Shown piece by piece: positions 23,172 to 35,815 of a stretch of DNA of 38,235 nt (its first letter is position 1; each line of letters begins with the position of its first letter). Origin of the DNA: Pseudonocardiales bacterium (GTDB lineage: Bacteria > Actinomycetota > Actinomycetes > Mycobacteriales > Pseudonocardiaceae); contig JAFAPC010000190.1 in assembly GCA_019247305.1 (NCBI GenBank), forward strand, positions 1-38,235. The letters are read 5' to 3'. A program made the translations under genes and the position numbers. The notes below the pieces were generated by a model. The model searched no databases, was not told where the DNA came from, and saw only the letters and a program-made list of their open reading frames with translations.

Positions 23172-24634
23172 GCAGGACCCGCATCGCGGCGGCGGAGTTG
23201 TTTTGCGCGCGTTGCGGCCGTGGGGTGCGCCGGGGGGCGGCGCGCTGGCCCGAGGGCTATCTCTGCGCGACCTGCCACACCCACGCGCTGGAAACCTACG
23301 GGCGATGCGCTGGTTGCGGCGTTGACCGGCTCACCCCCGGCATCGCGCCGGACGGCGGAAGGTTGTGCACTGACTGCGCTGGCGGCCTCGGCGAGTTCTT
23401 CTGCGAACTGTGCGGTCGGGAAGCACGACGCCATCGCCGTGGGGTCTGCGGCACCTGCGTCCTGGCCGAGCGCCTGAGCATCCTGCTCGACGACGGCACC
23501 GGGCGCATCCGGCCCCAGTTGATTCCCTTCGCCGAGGGACTCTGCCGCATGAGCCGCCCGCGGAGCGGGCTGACCTGGATCGCCAACCCCCACGTCCAGC
23601 AGATGCTGCGCACCCTGGCCGACCCGCTCACGCCGATCACCCACGAGACGCTCAATAGTCTCTCGCCCTGGCGTTCGGTGGCTTACCTGCGCGATCTGCT
23701 GATGCACCACGGTGTCCTGCCCCCCGCCGACCGGCAGCTGGTGCTGTTCCAGCGATGGCTCGGCGAGATCCTGGCCGGAATCGAGCGGCCCGAGCACCGC
23801 CAGATCGTCGAGCGGTTCGCCGCCTGGCACGTTCAGCGGCGGCTGCGCCGCTTCGCCGAGCGAGGGCCACTTACCGCCAAACAGAGCCAGCAAGCCCGAG
23901 CCGAGATCCGACGGTCCATCGCGTTCCTGGCCTGGCTCGGCGACCGAGGCCGTGGACTGGGCAGCTGCGGCCAAGCCGACATCGACGCCTGGTACGCCGG
24001 CGCCTACACCGCCCGCCGCCTCACCCACGGCTTCCTGCGCTGGGCGATACGCCACCAGCTGCTGACCCCGGTGACGATCCCGCACCAGACCACGACCAAC
24101 CCGGCACCCATCACCCAGAAACAGCGACTGGCCACCATCCACCGGCTGCTCACCGCCGACGACATCCCCCTGCTGACCCGCGTCGCCGCGACGCTGATGC
24201 TGCTCTACGCCCAGCCCCTGACCAGAATCCTGCGCCTGAGCATCGACGACGTCCTCCATCACGGCAACCAGGTCAGCATCCGGCTCGGCGACCCACCCTC
24301 ACCGGTCCCCGAACCCTTCGCCGACCTGCTCCTACGGCACATCGACCAGCGGCTCAACCTGACCACCGCCACCAACCCCGACGCCCGGTGGCTATTTCCT
24401 GGCCGCCGCGGCGGCCAGCCTATGACCCCCGAAGCCCTCGAAACCCGCCTACGCCAGCACCAGATCCCCGGCCTGCGCGGCCGCACCGCAGCGATCCGAC
24501 AACTCGTCCTGCAAGCACCAGCACCCGTCGTCGCCACCATGCTCGGCTACCACCCCGACCACACCGCCCGACTCCTCACCGAAGCCGGCGCAACCTGGAG
24601 CCGCTACGCGGCCGGTGATCACACCCCCCGGTGA
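23168..24634 (+). CDS. Zinc-ribbon protein with recombinase-like C-terminus, element B
   Basis: A 488-aa shorter relative of the 809-aa protein in element A. Six CxxC pairs at residues 13-16, 33-36, 47-50, 67-70, 79-82 and 94-97 make about three zinc ribbons. A core-binding-like region follows (VLFQRWLGEILAGIERPEH) and then a tyrosine-recombinase-like domain (LMLLYAQPLTRILRLSIDDV, RWLFPGRRGGQP, final WSRYAAG). One Arg is in the expected first catalytic box, but no H-x-x-R box is seen, so it is probably not a full enzyme. It may be a DNA-binding partner of the active recombinase. ATG at 23168 overlaps the HTH gene stop. Confidence 0.75.
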   Translation: MSRTRIAAAELFCARCGRGVRRGAARWPEGYLCATCHTHALETYGRCAGCGVDRLTPGIAPDGGRLCTDCAGGLGEFFCELCGREARRHRRGVCGTCVLAERLSILLDDGTGRIRPQLIPFAEGLCRMSRPRSGLTWIANPHVQQMLRTLADPLTPITHETLNSLSPWRSVAYLRDLLMHHGVLPPADRQLVLFQRWLGEILAGIERPEHRQIVERFAAWHVQRRLRRFAERGPLTAKQSQQARAEIRRSIAFLAWLGDRGRGLGSCGQADIDAWYAGAYTARRLTHGFLRWAIRHQLLTPVTIPHQTTTNPAPITQKQRLATIHRLLTADDIPLLTRVAATLMLLYAQPLTRILRLSIDDVLHHGNQVSIRLGDPPSPVPEPFADLLLRHIDQRLNLTTATNPDARWLFPGRRGGQPMTPEALETRLRQHQIPGLRGRTAAIRQLVLQAPAPVVATMLGYHPDHTARLLTEAGATWSRYAAGDHTPR

Positions 24635-24730
24635 CACGGGCCGCAAACTGGCGACACGAATACGCGACAGTCGATTACGCGAGGTCACCAGTGCTGACCC
24701 CGTAGTTGATCTCGGTATGCTGCGGTGCGG

Positions 24731-24742
24731 CCCGCGCGCGGG
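24731..24742. terminator. GC palindrome after the terpene operon
   Basis: CCCGCGCGCGGG is a perfect 12-bp palindrome directly after the last cyclase stop (24743-24745). It may end the operon message, but there is no T-run, so this is tentative. Confidence 0.3.
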
Positions 24743-25912
24743 TCAGCTCCGGTAGCGGGGGTTGGTGGTGTGCCACTCGAAGCCGCCGCCCATCCAGGCG
24801 CACACCCCGCGCAGGAACCGCTGGAGCTGCGGCGACGGTACGGGGAGCAGGCTGCGGTGGGTGGCCTGGAAATCTCGGACCAGGTTGTTGTGCAGGTCGA
24901 CGGTGATCGCGACGGCTTCCTCGATGGAGCATTGCCGATCGGCGGCGATCTGCAACACCATGTTGCACACCGGCTTGTCGTCGGCGGCGTCCTTGGCCGC
25001 CGAGTGCAGGTCGTTGACTATCACCGAGGCGGTGCCGGCCTGCATCAGGGCGCGCCGGACCCGCGGCTCGTAATACAGGTTGGCGTCCAGTTCATAGCCG
25101 CCGACCGCGTCGATCAGCGTCATCGAGGTGTAGAAGGTGTCGTGCTGGCGGGCGGCGAGGTACTTCCAGGCCGGCGGGTAGTCGCCGGTGAACCGCCAGG
25201 CCGCGTAGCTGTCCCAGCTGACGAACATGGCGAAGGTCGCGTAGCAGACTCGCTGCACCTGCGCAGGGCTGGCGTGCCGGGTCAGGTGCTCGATCCCGGA
25301 GTTGAGCGACACCAATACCGGATCGGAGCGCAGCGCCTCGTCCAGCGGAACGGAGAACTCGCCGGCCGGGGCCACCGGGTCCATTGCGGCCATCGCCAGG
25401 GCCAGCCGGGGCGGCAGCTCGGTCGGGGTGGCGCCCATCGCGCTGTCGTCGGCGTACAGGTCGTCGGCGGCCCACCACGCGGCGTTGAGCTGCGCGGCGA
25501 TCAGCAGGTGGTCAGGATCATCGGTATCGGGGTGGGCGAGCATCGCCAGCCGGCCGAACCCGGCCCGGCGCATCAGATCGGCCTCGTCGTCGGTGAAGCC
25601 GCAGTCCTTGGCCCAGAGCACCAGCCGGTCGTCCACCTCGGCGGCCAGCGCGTCGTCCACCCGCTCGACCGCCGGGACGTACAGCGGCGCGGCCGTGCCG
25701 TCTCCCCAGGGGCGTTCCACGTACGCGGGGCTGGGGCCGCTGGCCAGAGTGAGTTCCCGCACGAAGCGGGCCGCCGAGGTGCCCAACCCCGACGGGCCAG
25801 CCCAGGCTGCGGCGACCAGCGCGCTTTCCGGGTCCGACGCGACCGGGCAGTCGCGGTGCGGCGGCGGGTCGATCAGAGGGGTCGCCTCGGTGGTGGGAAT
25901 GATGTCCGTCAT
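24743..25912 (-). CDS. Encapsulin-cargo terpene cyclase, 2-methylisoborneol synthase-like (cyclase 1)
   Basis: A 389-aa class I terpene synthase. A disordered Pro/Ala-rich arm carries one cargo-type motif GPSGLGTSAARF (residues 39-50). The Mg-binding aspartate motif is DDLYADD (150-156) and the second metal motif is NDLHSAAKD (300-308), where the last residue is Asp instead of the usual Glu. The domain resembles 2-MIB synthase family cyclases, which use 2-methyl-GPP. It is the last gene of the operon, 47 bp after ispH, with a GAGGAG ribosome binding site. The exact product is not predictable; with another 2-MIB-synthase-like gene in the operon, it could make a different methylated monoterpene. 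Confidence 0.85.
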   Translation of the reverse strand: MTDIIPTTEATPLIDPPPHRDCPVASDPESALVAAAWAGPSGLGTSAARFVRELTLASGPSPAYVERPWGDGTAAPLYVPAVERVDDALAAEVDDRLVLWAKDCGFTDDEADLMRRAGFGRLAMLAHPDTDDPDHLLIAAQLNAAWWAADDLYADDSAMGATPTELPPRLALAMAAMDPVAPAGEFSVPLDEALRSDPVLVSLNSGIEHLTRHASPAQVQRVCYATFAMFVSWDSYAAWRFTGDYPPAWKYLAARQHDTFYTSMTLIDAVGGYELDANLYYEPRVRRALMQAGTASVIVNDLHSAAKDAADDKPVCNMVLQIAADRQCSIEEAVAITVDLHNNLVRDFQATHRSLLPVPSPQLQRFLRGVCAWMGGGFEWHTTNPRYRS

Positions 25913-25959
25913 CTGGACAACTCCTCAGTGGGTGGGGTCGGTGATGTGGCCGAGTAGGT

Positions 25960-26919
25960 TCACGGTCGCCGCACCGTGGAGGGCAGGGCGAAATGGATGG
26001 TCTCGCGGGTGGTCTCGCGTTCGACCACGGTGAGGGGTCCGAGTTCGGCTAGGGCGGCGATGACGGCCTCCACCAGCCTGGGCGGGGCCGAGGCACCGGC
26101 GGTCACCCCGACCACGTTCACCCCGTCTAACCATTCTGGGCGGATGTCGCGGGGGTCGTCGATGAGGTAGCTGGGCGTGCCGTGGCGGTGCGCGAGTTCC
26201 ACCAGCCGCAGGGAATTGGAGGAGTTCGCCGAGCCGACTACGAGCACCAGATCTGACTCCCCGGCGATCGCCGTGAGCGCGTCCTGGCGGTTGGTGGTGG
26301 CGTAACAGATGTCCTCGGAGGCCGGGCCGCGTAGCGCGGGGAACCGGGCCCGCAGCGCCTGGATGATCTGGGTTGTCTCGTCCGCGGCCAGGGTGGTCTG
26401 TGTCAGATACGACACCCGGGCTGGGTCGGTGACCTCCAGCTCCGTCGCCTCGTCGGCGGTCTGTACCAGAATTGTTTGGTCCGGTGCCTCGCCCAGGGTG
26501 CCTTCGACTTCCTCGTGTCCGGCGTGGCCGATCAGGATCACGGTGTCACCACGGGCGGCGAATCGGCGGGCTTCGGCGTGCACCTTGGTCACCAACGGGC
26601 AGGTCGCGTCGATCACCTCTAGTCCTCGACCAGCGGCCTGGGCCCACACCGCCGGGGACACCCCGTGGGCGGAGAACACCACCGTGGCCCCCTCCGGAAC
26701 GGCGTCCAACTCCTCGACGAACACCGCGCCGCGCGCCTGGAGCCCGGCCACCACGTGGATGTTGTGCACGATCTGTTTGCGCACGTAGATCGGACTGCCC
26801 CGCTGGTCCAGCAACCGCTCCACGACCGCGATGGCGCGCTCCACTCCGGCGCAGAACGACCGCGGTGAGGCGAGCAGGACGGTGCGGGCTCCAGCGGGGC
26901 TATTCGCGATGACCGACAT
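25960..26919 (-). CDS. ispH: 4-hydroxy-3-methylbut-2-enyl diphosphate reductase
   Basis: Last enzyme of the MEP pathway; reduces HMBPP to IPP and DMAPP. A 319-aa protein with the three [4Fe-4S] cluster cysteines Cys23 ([10 protein letters not shown]), Cys107 ([11 protein letters not shown]) and Cys205 ([10 protein letters not shown]), and the catalytic Glu in [10 protein letters not shown] (about 137). Other family blocks are [18 protein letters not shown] and [14 protein letters not shown] at 26919 with AGGAG upstream. It lies between the prenyl synthase and cyclase 1, 29 bp after the former, so it should be a dedicated copy that raises C5 supply for the terpenoids; the chromosome probably holds another ispH. 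Confidence 0.95.
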   Translation of the reverse strand: MSVIANSPAGARTVLLASPRSFCAGVERAIAVVERLLDQRGSPIYVRKQIVHNIHVVAGLQARGAVFVEELDAVPEGATVVFSAHGVSPAVWAQAAGRGLEVIDATCPLVTKVHAEARRFAARGDTVILIGHAGHEEVEGTLGEAPDQTILVQTADEATELEVTDPARVSYLTQTTLAADETTQIIQALRARFPALRGPASEDICYATTNRQDALTAIAGESDLVLVVGSANSSNSLRLVELAHRHGTPSYLIDDPRDIRPEWLDGVNVVGVTAGASAPPRLVEAVIAALAELGPLTVVERETTRETIHFALPSTVRRP

Positions 26920-26948
26920 GTGAGTGGCTCCTGGAGACTGGGCGGAGT

Positions 26949-28013
26949 TCAGTTGTCACGGTGAGTGGCCAGCCGGGCCAGCGCGCCCAGCTCTCGGGCG
27001 GCTCGCGGCGTCGGGCTTGCTGATTCCAGGTCGCGTATCGCCTGCGCCAGCAGGTCATCCACCTGGGTCTGGCTCCAGGCGCGGCCGCCCGCGATGTCGA
27101 TCAGGTCCGCGGCGTGGACCAGGTCGGTATCGGATAGTGGCGCCTCACGCTGGTAGAGCTCGGCTAGTTCGGGCCCGGCCGGGGTGCCTGAGGTCAGGGC
27201 TGCCACTACCGGAAGGGACTTCTTACGGCTGCGCAGGTCCGAGTAGACAGGCTTGCCAGTCACGGCCGGGTCCCCCCAGATACCCAGAAGGTCGTCCACG
27301 TGCTGGAAAGCGAGGCCTAGGCGCGCACCGAACCCGCGTAGCTGCTCGACCTGCGCGGGGCTGCCGCCTCCGAAGGAGGCGCCCATGGCGCAGGCGCAGC
27401 TTATCAAGGCACCGGTCTTTCTCCCCACCATGCTCAGGCATTCGGCCAGCTCGACCTGGACGCGTTGCTCGAAGGCCAGGTCCGCGCTCTGGCCGTCGAG
27501 CAGGTCCTGCACTGTGGCAGTGAGCATCCGTGTCCCGTCTGTGGCGGCCGGGTGCCCGCTGGCGGCGAGCACATCCACGGCCAACGTCAGCAACGCGTTC
27601 CCGGCCAGGATCGCCGCGTTGAGACCGAACACGCTCCACGCGGTGGGGCGGTGGCGGCGGGTGAGGTCACCGTCGAGCACGTCGTCGTGCAGCAGCGAGA
27701 AGTTGTGCACCAGCTCCACCGCAGCCGCGGCTGGCACCGCGGCGGCCGGAACCCCGCCGACGGCCTGGGCGCTCAGCAGTACCAGCGTGGGGCGGATCGC
27801 TTTGCCCCCGGTGCCCTTTTCTGTGCCCTTTTGTGGGGCCGGGTACGGCTGGCCATGCTCGTTCCACCAGCCAAAGTGGTAGCCGGCGATGCGCCGCATC
27901 GACGAGGGAAGCGTGTCGACCGCCGCGCGCAGGGCCGGTTCGACAGTAGTTCGGCTCCACGCGAGCACCTCGCGCGCCGACCGGCCCTCGGTCTTCACGT
28001 CAATGGTGGTCAT
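26949..28013 (-). CDS. Polyprenyl diphosphate synthase (GPP/FPP/GGPP synthase family)
   Basis: Joins IPP to allylic diphosphates. A 354-aa protein with the first aspartate-rich motif DDVLDGD (110-116), followed by [10 protein letters not shown], and the second motif DDLLGIWGD (240-248); [12 protein letters not shown] provides the IPP-binding region. Product length cannot be read with confidence; the pathway needs GPP for methylation and FPP for geosmin. ATG at 28013 overlaps the shell 1 stop as ATGA, so translation is probably coupled to the encapsulin shell. Prenyl transferases are a known partner of family 2B encapsulins. I see no GLGTSA-type motif in this protein, so it may act outside the shell. 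Confidence 0.92.
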   Translation of the reverse strand: MTTIDVKTEGRSAREVLAWSRTTVEPALRAAVDTLPSSMRRIAGYHFGWWNEHGQPYPAPQKGTEKGTGGKAIRPTLVLLSAQAVGGVPAAAVPAAAAVELVHNFSLLHDDVLDGDLTRRHRPTAWSVFGLNAAILAGNALLTLAVDVLAASGHPAATDGTRMLTATVQDLLDGQSADLAFEQRVQVELAECLSMVGRKTGALISCACAMGASFGGGSPAQVEQLRGFGARLGLAFQHVDDLLGIWGDPAVTGKPVYSDLRSRKKSLPVVAALTSGTPAGPELAELYQREAPLSDTDLVHAADLIDIAGGRAWSQTQVDDLLAQAIRDLESASPTPRAARELGALARLATHRDN

Positions 28014-29434
28014 GATCCTGCCCGCTGCTCATATCGGCTGATTTCGACGTTCTCCAGGATGCCGAGCGCGTCGGGAACCAGGACGGCCACGGAGTAGTAG
28101 GTGCTGACCAGGTAGGAGATGATGGCCTTGTCGCTGATACCCATGAAGCGGACGTTCAGTCCGGGCTGGATTTCATCGGGGATGCCGGTCTGACGCAGGC
28201 CGATCACTCCTTCGTCTTCCACGCCAGTACGGAACGCGAGGATGGAGCTGGTGCGAGTCTGGGTGATGGGGATCTTGTCGCAGGGGAAAATGGGTACGCC
28301 GCGCCAGGACATCACCAACTGGCCGTCGATGTCGACGGTTTGCGGATAGATGCCTCGGCGGTTGCATTCCCGACCGACGGCTGCGATGGTGCGGGGATGG
28401 GCCAGGAAGAACCTCGTTTTCCTCCTTCTGGCGAGCAATTCGTCGAGGTCCTCGGGGGTGGGGGGCCCGGTGCGGGTGCTGATGCGCTGTGTGAGGTCGG
28501 CGTTGTGCAAGAGCCCGAACTCGTGGTTGTTCAGCAGCTCGTGCTCTTGGCGTTCCCGCAGTGCCTCAATGGTCAACCGCAGCTGCTGTTCGACCTGGTT
28601 CATTGGGTTGTTGTACAGATCCGCCACCCGCGTGTGCACCCGCAGCACGGTCTGCGCCACGCTGAGCTCATATTCCCGGGGTGTGGTATCATAATCAACG
28701 AAGGTCGCTGTCAAGTCCGCATGCTGCTCATGGCCCGAGGTCAGCTCGATATCGGCTTCGCCCTTTTTGTTCGTCGGCTTTTCGGCTAAAACACGGAACC
28801 GCTCGACGTGCGCCCGCAACGCCTCGGACTGGCCGAGGATTTCCTCGAACGCCTGCCGGGGAATCGCCAGCACCGTGCACGGCGTCACCGCCTTGACGCT
28901 GAAGGACCAGGTGTCTTGGGACTCCACCAGTTCTTGATCACCGAAATAGTCCCCGTCGGCCAGGATGTCCAACATCGACGGCTCGCCGTACTTCCCCGGG
29001 CCGATCTTGTTGACCTTGCCGTGGACGATCAGGAACACCTGATCGGCCGGCTGACCTTCCTGTGCGATCGTGTTGCCGGCCTCGAGCTCCCGCTGCACGA
29101 ACCGGCCCGCCAACGCGCCCAGCACCTCGGCGTCATCAAAACCCCGCAGTACCGGTAACTCACACAGTTCCTCGGGAATGACCCGCACCTCGGCACCCGC
29201 TGTGGTGAACGTCACCCGCCCGTCACCCACCGGATACGTCAACCGGCGGTTTACCCGATACGTCCCGCCCGAGACCTCCACCCACGGCAACCTCCGCAGC
29301 AGCCACCGCGGCGTGATCCCCCGCATCTGCGGCACGGACTTGGTCGTCGTCGCCAACGTGCGGGCCGCGGCGGTGCTCAGGCTCAACCGTGACTGCTCGG
29401 TACCATCGACGTTCGGATCCGTCGTGGTCATCAT
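28010..29434 (-). CDS. Family 2B encapsulin shell protein 1 with inserted cNMP-binding-like domain (EshA-like)
   Basis: A 474-aa protein. The N-terminal arm ([21 protein letters not shown]) leads to an HK97-type fold split by a Crp-like cyclic-nucleotide-binding domain at about residues 95-215 ([40 protein letters not shown]). The shell fold resumes with [31 protein letters not shown] and ends [33 protein letters not shown]. EshA of streptomycetes and family 2B encapsulins share this layout and self-assemble into icosahedral shells. The phosphate-binding cassette lacks the usual Gly-Glu...Arg-Ala, so ligand binding is doubtful. ATG at 29434 (or 29431) follows GAGGTG. A Crp regulator is excluded: there is no DNA-binding HTH. 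Confidence 0.92.
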   Translation of the reverse strand: MMTTTDPNVDGTEQSRLSLSTAAARTLATTTKSVPQMRGITPRWLLRRLPWVEVSGGTYRVNRRLTYPVGDGRVTFTTAGAEVRVIPEELCELPVLRGFDDAEVLGALAGRFVQRELEAGNTIAQEGQPADQVFLIVHGKVNKIGPGKYGEPSMLDILADGDYFGDQELVESQDTWSFSVKAVTPCTVLAIPRQAFEEILGQSEALRAHVERFRVLAEKPTNKKGEADIELTSGHEQHADLTATFVDYDTTPREYELSVAQTVLRVHTRVADLYNNPMNQVEQQLRLTIEALRERQEHELLNNHEFGLLHNADLTQRISTRTGPPTPEDLDELLARRRKTRFFLAHPRTIAAVGRECNRRGIYPQTVDIDGQLVMSWRGVPIFPCDKIPITQTRTSSILAFRTGVEDEGVIGLRQTGIPDEIQPGLNVRFMGISDKAIISYLVSTYYSVAVLVPDALGILENVEISRYEQRAGS

Positions 29435-29523
29435 GCACCTCACCCATCTTGATACGGTCGACGGTGTCAATCGGTCCTGGCGACGCTTCTGCTGCGAGCA
29501 CCCGCGGGTGGTGCCGGTAGGAG

Positions 29524-30381
29524 TCAGACCCGATCGGCGGCGATGAGCAGGTAGTGGAAACTGCCCTCGCGGTACGCCGTCAGGAACGGGTCCTCGATCC
29601 CGGTGGCCACCGAGGAGCGCGCCCGCAGTTCCCAGTACGGGATGGTGTGGGCGGTCAGATCGATGACGTTGATCGGGACAAGGTTGTGGGCCGTCAGCGC
29701 CTTGAAGTAGTCGCTCCTGGGGTGGATGTTGCAGAGGTAGTGCTCGTCGATCCGACTGACCGCTTTGGATCGGCCACCCGTCACGTCGTTATAGCAGCCG
29801 GTGATGCAGACGTAGCGACCGCCGAACTCCAGCAGGCGAGAGAACTCGTCGAATAGCTGGAACAGGTCCACGTACATGGTGGTCTCGTTGGTCCAGATGC
29901 CCCGGCACGATCCCGCCTCGAAACCGGTGTCCAGCATGTTGGCGAAGTGGAACGTCACCTGATCGGCCACGCCCCGTTGCTCGGCCTGGTTGTTGGCGAA
30001 CCCGACCTGGTATTCCGAGATCGTTACGCCGTCCACCTGGCAGCCGAAGCGTTGGTGGGCCATGAAGCTGGTACCGCCCCGACCGGACCCGGCATCCAAC
30101 AGGCGGTCCCCGGGCGAGATGTCGACCAGGTGGTCAAGCAGGGCCTTGGCCTGCGCGGTCTCCAACCGATGCATCTCGGTGATGATCCGGTCGTCGCGGG
30201 TGTCCTCGGGGCCTTCCAACACGGACGGGTCATAGTCGCCGATCCCGTAGTGATGGTGGTAGAGCCCGTCGACATCACCGAGCCGCAGGTTGACCGGATC
30301 CTTCTCGTTGTTCCAGTACGACGCAACAGACTTCTGGTAGGCGGTGTGAAGTACGTTCGCGGTAGGGGTGGTCGTGGTCAT
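29524..30381 (-). CDS. Geranyl diphosphate C2-methyltransferase
   Basis: SAM-dependent enzyme that makes 2-methyl-GPP, the C11 precursor of 2-methylisoborneol. The 285-aa sequence shows the family-specific [20 protein letters not shown], the SAM-binding motif [15 protein letters not shown], and the [20 protein letters not shown] block that marks GPP methyltransferases within the cyclopropane-synthase-like group. ATG at 30381 has a near-perfect AAGGAGGT ribosome binding site. It lies 66 bp after cyclase 2 and 89 bp before shell 1. It has no GLGTSA-type motif, so methylation may happen outside the shell or by diffusion of GPP. Confidence 0.93.
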   Translation of the reverse strand: MTTTTPTANVLHTAYQKSVASYWNNEKDPVNLRLGDVDGLYHHHYGIGDYDPSVLEGPEDTRDDRIITEMHRLETAQAKALLDHLVDISPGDRLLDAGSGRGGTSFMAHQRFGCQVDGVTISEYQVGFANNQAEQRGVADQVTFHFANMLDTGFEAGSCRGIWTNETTMYVDLFQLFDEFSRLLEFGGRYVCITGCYNDVTGGRSKAVSRIDEHYLCNIHPRSDYFKALTAHNLVPINVIDLTAHTIPYWELRARSSVATGIEDPFLTAYREGSFHYLLIAADRV

Positions 30382-30447
30382 GTTGGACCTCCTTCTGCTT
30401 GTCAGGCCGAACAGCCGGCGGGTGCCGAGGCCGGGTTCAGGGAGCGC

Positions 30448-31755
30448 TCACGCGTTGCTTGCGCCGTGGTACCGCTCGGTGGTGCTGTGCCATTCCCGGT
30501 TGCCGCCGAGCCAGGCCCATATGTCGGCCAGGAAACGCCGCAGCGCAAGCGAGCCCAGGTGGCTGAGGACGGTCGCTTCCTCGACGAAGGTGTGCATCAG
30601 CTCGTTATGGATCTGCACGGTACGCTCGATCGCTTGCTGTGGGGAGCACTTCTCCTCGGTGGCGATGACCTTGGGCAGGTCGAAGTCCGTGTCCGATTCC
30701 TTGGCCATCGAGTACAGGTCATTCAGAATCATGCTCGCACTGCCGGCCAAGGCAAACACACGGCGCACCCGCCGATCGGCAAACTCGACGGAGGAAAGCT
30801 CGTAGCCGGCAATCGGATCGACCAACACCATGGGCGGCAAGAAGCTGTTTTCATGCCGGTGCGTCAGATACTCCCAGACCGGCGGGGTTCGCCCTGCATT
30901 GTGCCAGTGCGCCTCATGGTTGTAGGCCATGAACATGACCGCCAGCTCGTGGCGGAGCCGGGCGACCTGCGTCGGGCTGGCGTACCGGGCAAGGTGGTCG
31001 AAAGCCGAGCGGTACGCGCCCGCGACGGGCTCCTCCGAGAGAGCCTGGTCGAGCTGGGGCGCGTAATTGACCGGGAGATCAGCCGGGTCCACTGCCGCGT
31101 GGGTAATTCCGAGGCGCGAGCCGATCACCTTCGCATCGGCACCCAGGGACTCCTCGTCGAGGAAGTGGTCGTCGGTGGCCCACTCCGCCAACGCGCACTT
31201 CGCTGCCGCCAGCAGCCGGTCAGGGTCATTTGTGGCCGGATGGGTGAGCATCATCAGGCGCCCGAAATTGGCCGCCCGCACGCGGTCCAGCTGTCCAGGG
31301 TAGATTCCGACCTGCCCGGCCCAGTCGACCAGGCGGTCGTTGACCTCCTCGCCGAGGGCTTCGTCGTCCCGGAACGCCGGAGGACAGTACAGCTCTGGAC
31401 CTGACCTACCGCTGGCGGACCGCCCAGCCGGGACCCGCACAGCGGAGGTGCCCAATCCGGTGGGACCGTCGGGCATGCGGGATTTCGCGCCGCGGCCAGT
31501 GGCTGCGATTGTCTCGCCGACGGTGGTGCACCACGAAGGGATCCGGGCCGCCGACGTACCCAGCCCCGGGGGGCCGGTGACGAGCCGGTCTACCACCGAC
31601 GTGGCTAGCTGGTTGTGATCTCCGGGCAGCTGATCCCCGACGGATCCAGGAAGGTTCCTCGGGGCAGCGCGTTCTGGGTTGGAAAACAGGGCGACCACCA
31701 CGCCCGCCAGCTCATGGGTGGCCGCGGGCACGGACACACGAGACAGCACAGACAC
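30448..31755 (-). CDS. Encapsulin-cargo terpene cyclase, probable 2-methylisoborneol synthase (cyclase 2)
   Basis: A 435-aa class I terpene synthase. The long disordered arm (residues 1 to about 115) carries two cargo-type motifs, GPPGLGTSAARI (61-72) and [12 protein letters not shown] (97-108). The metal motifs are DDHFLDEE (195-202) and NDLYSMAKE (345-353), the latter with the full N-x3-S-x3-E set. Length and motif positions agree closely with characterised actinobacterial 2-MIB synthases. It is directly upstream of the GPP methyltransferase, as in known 2-MIB operons. GTG at 31755 follows GAAGGAGAA and is preferred to the ATG at 31797. A related product such as 2-methylenebornane cannot be excluded. 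Confidence 0.87.
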   Translation of the reverse strand: MSVLSRVSVPAATHELAGVVVALFSNPERAAPRNLPGSVGDQLPGDHNQLATSVVDRLVTGPPGLGTSAARIPSWCTTVGETIAATGRGAKSRMPDGPTGLGTSAVRVPAGRSASGRSGPELYCPPAFRDDEALGEEVNDRLVDWAGQVGIYPGQLDRVRAANFGRLMMLTHPATNDPDRLLAAAKCALAEWATDDHFLDEESLGADAKVIGSRLGITHAAVDPADLPVNYAPQLDQALSEEPVAGAYRSAFDHLARYASPTQVARLRHELAVMFMAYNHEAHWHNAGRTPPVWEYLTHRHENSFLPPMVLVDPIAGYELSSVEFADRRVRRVFALAGSASMILNDLYSMAKESDTDFDLPKVIATEEKCSPQQAIERTVQIHNELMHTFVEEATVLSHLGSLALRRFLADIWAWLGGNREWHSTTERYHGASNA

Positions 31756-31817
31756 CGGTTCTCCTTCGTTAGTGGTTGGTGAAGCCCACCCGCCCATCGC
31801 CGACCGTGACTGAACAT

Positions 31818-35542
<3,725 letters not shown>

Positions 35543-35815
35543 CGCACACACCACCAATCGCTATCCGTAGGAGAATATGGAAAACATGTGATCACAACGT
35601 TGCAAGAATCGCGCTCACCATGCGAACACACCGCATGATGATCAGTGGAAATGGTGCAACTGACTACCGGGCGGGAGCGCCAAGAATCTCATAAACCCGG
35701 AAACTCGCGTGTTTCGGACGGGCTTCCTCACGTGCGGGGTTTAGACAAAAGAACCATCCCCTCGACTTGCTTCGCTGGGTGTCTAACCACGTTCGTCCAC
35801 GTGTCGTTGACTCAT
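35543..35815 (-). promoter_or_regulatory. Upstream region of the terpene-encapsulin operon
   Basis: About 270 bp upstream of shell 2, more AT-rich than the genes. It should hold the operon promoter. A perfect 10-bp palindrome TGTGATCACA lies at 35587-35596; its half-sites resemble CRP-type half-sites but without the usual 6-bp spacer. A TAAACCC...GGGTTTA inverted pair brackets about 35692-35750. I cannot assign -35/-10 boxes. Confidence 0.4.

Noticed and set aside
24725..25957. Long plus-strand open frame of 410 codons opposite cyclase 1
   Set aside because: Mirror frame of a well-supported terpene cyclase; no domain, Gly/Arg/Val-rich.
28010..29434. Reading the cNMP-domain proteins as Crp/Fnr transcription factors
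   Set aside because: No C-terminal helix-turn-helix; the domain is inserted in the middle of a 470-residue protein whose flanks match the encapsulin (EshA-like) shell fold.
29499..29510. Palindrome CACCCGCGGGTG between the methyltransferase and shell 1 as an operator
   Set aside because: Short GC palindromes are common by chance at this base composition, there is no second copy at the operon start, and it could equally be a weak mRNA hairpin.
29947..31404. Plus-strand open frame of 485 codons opposite the methyltransferase and cyclase 2
   Set aside because: It spans two real minus-strand genes and their gap; shadow of GC-rich codon bias.
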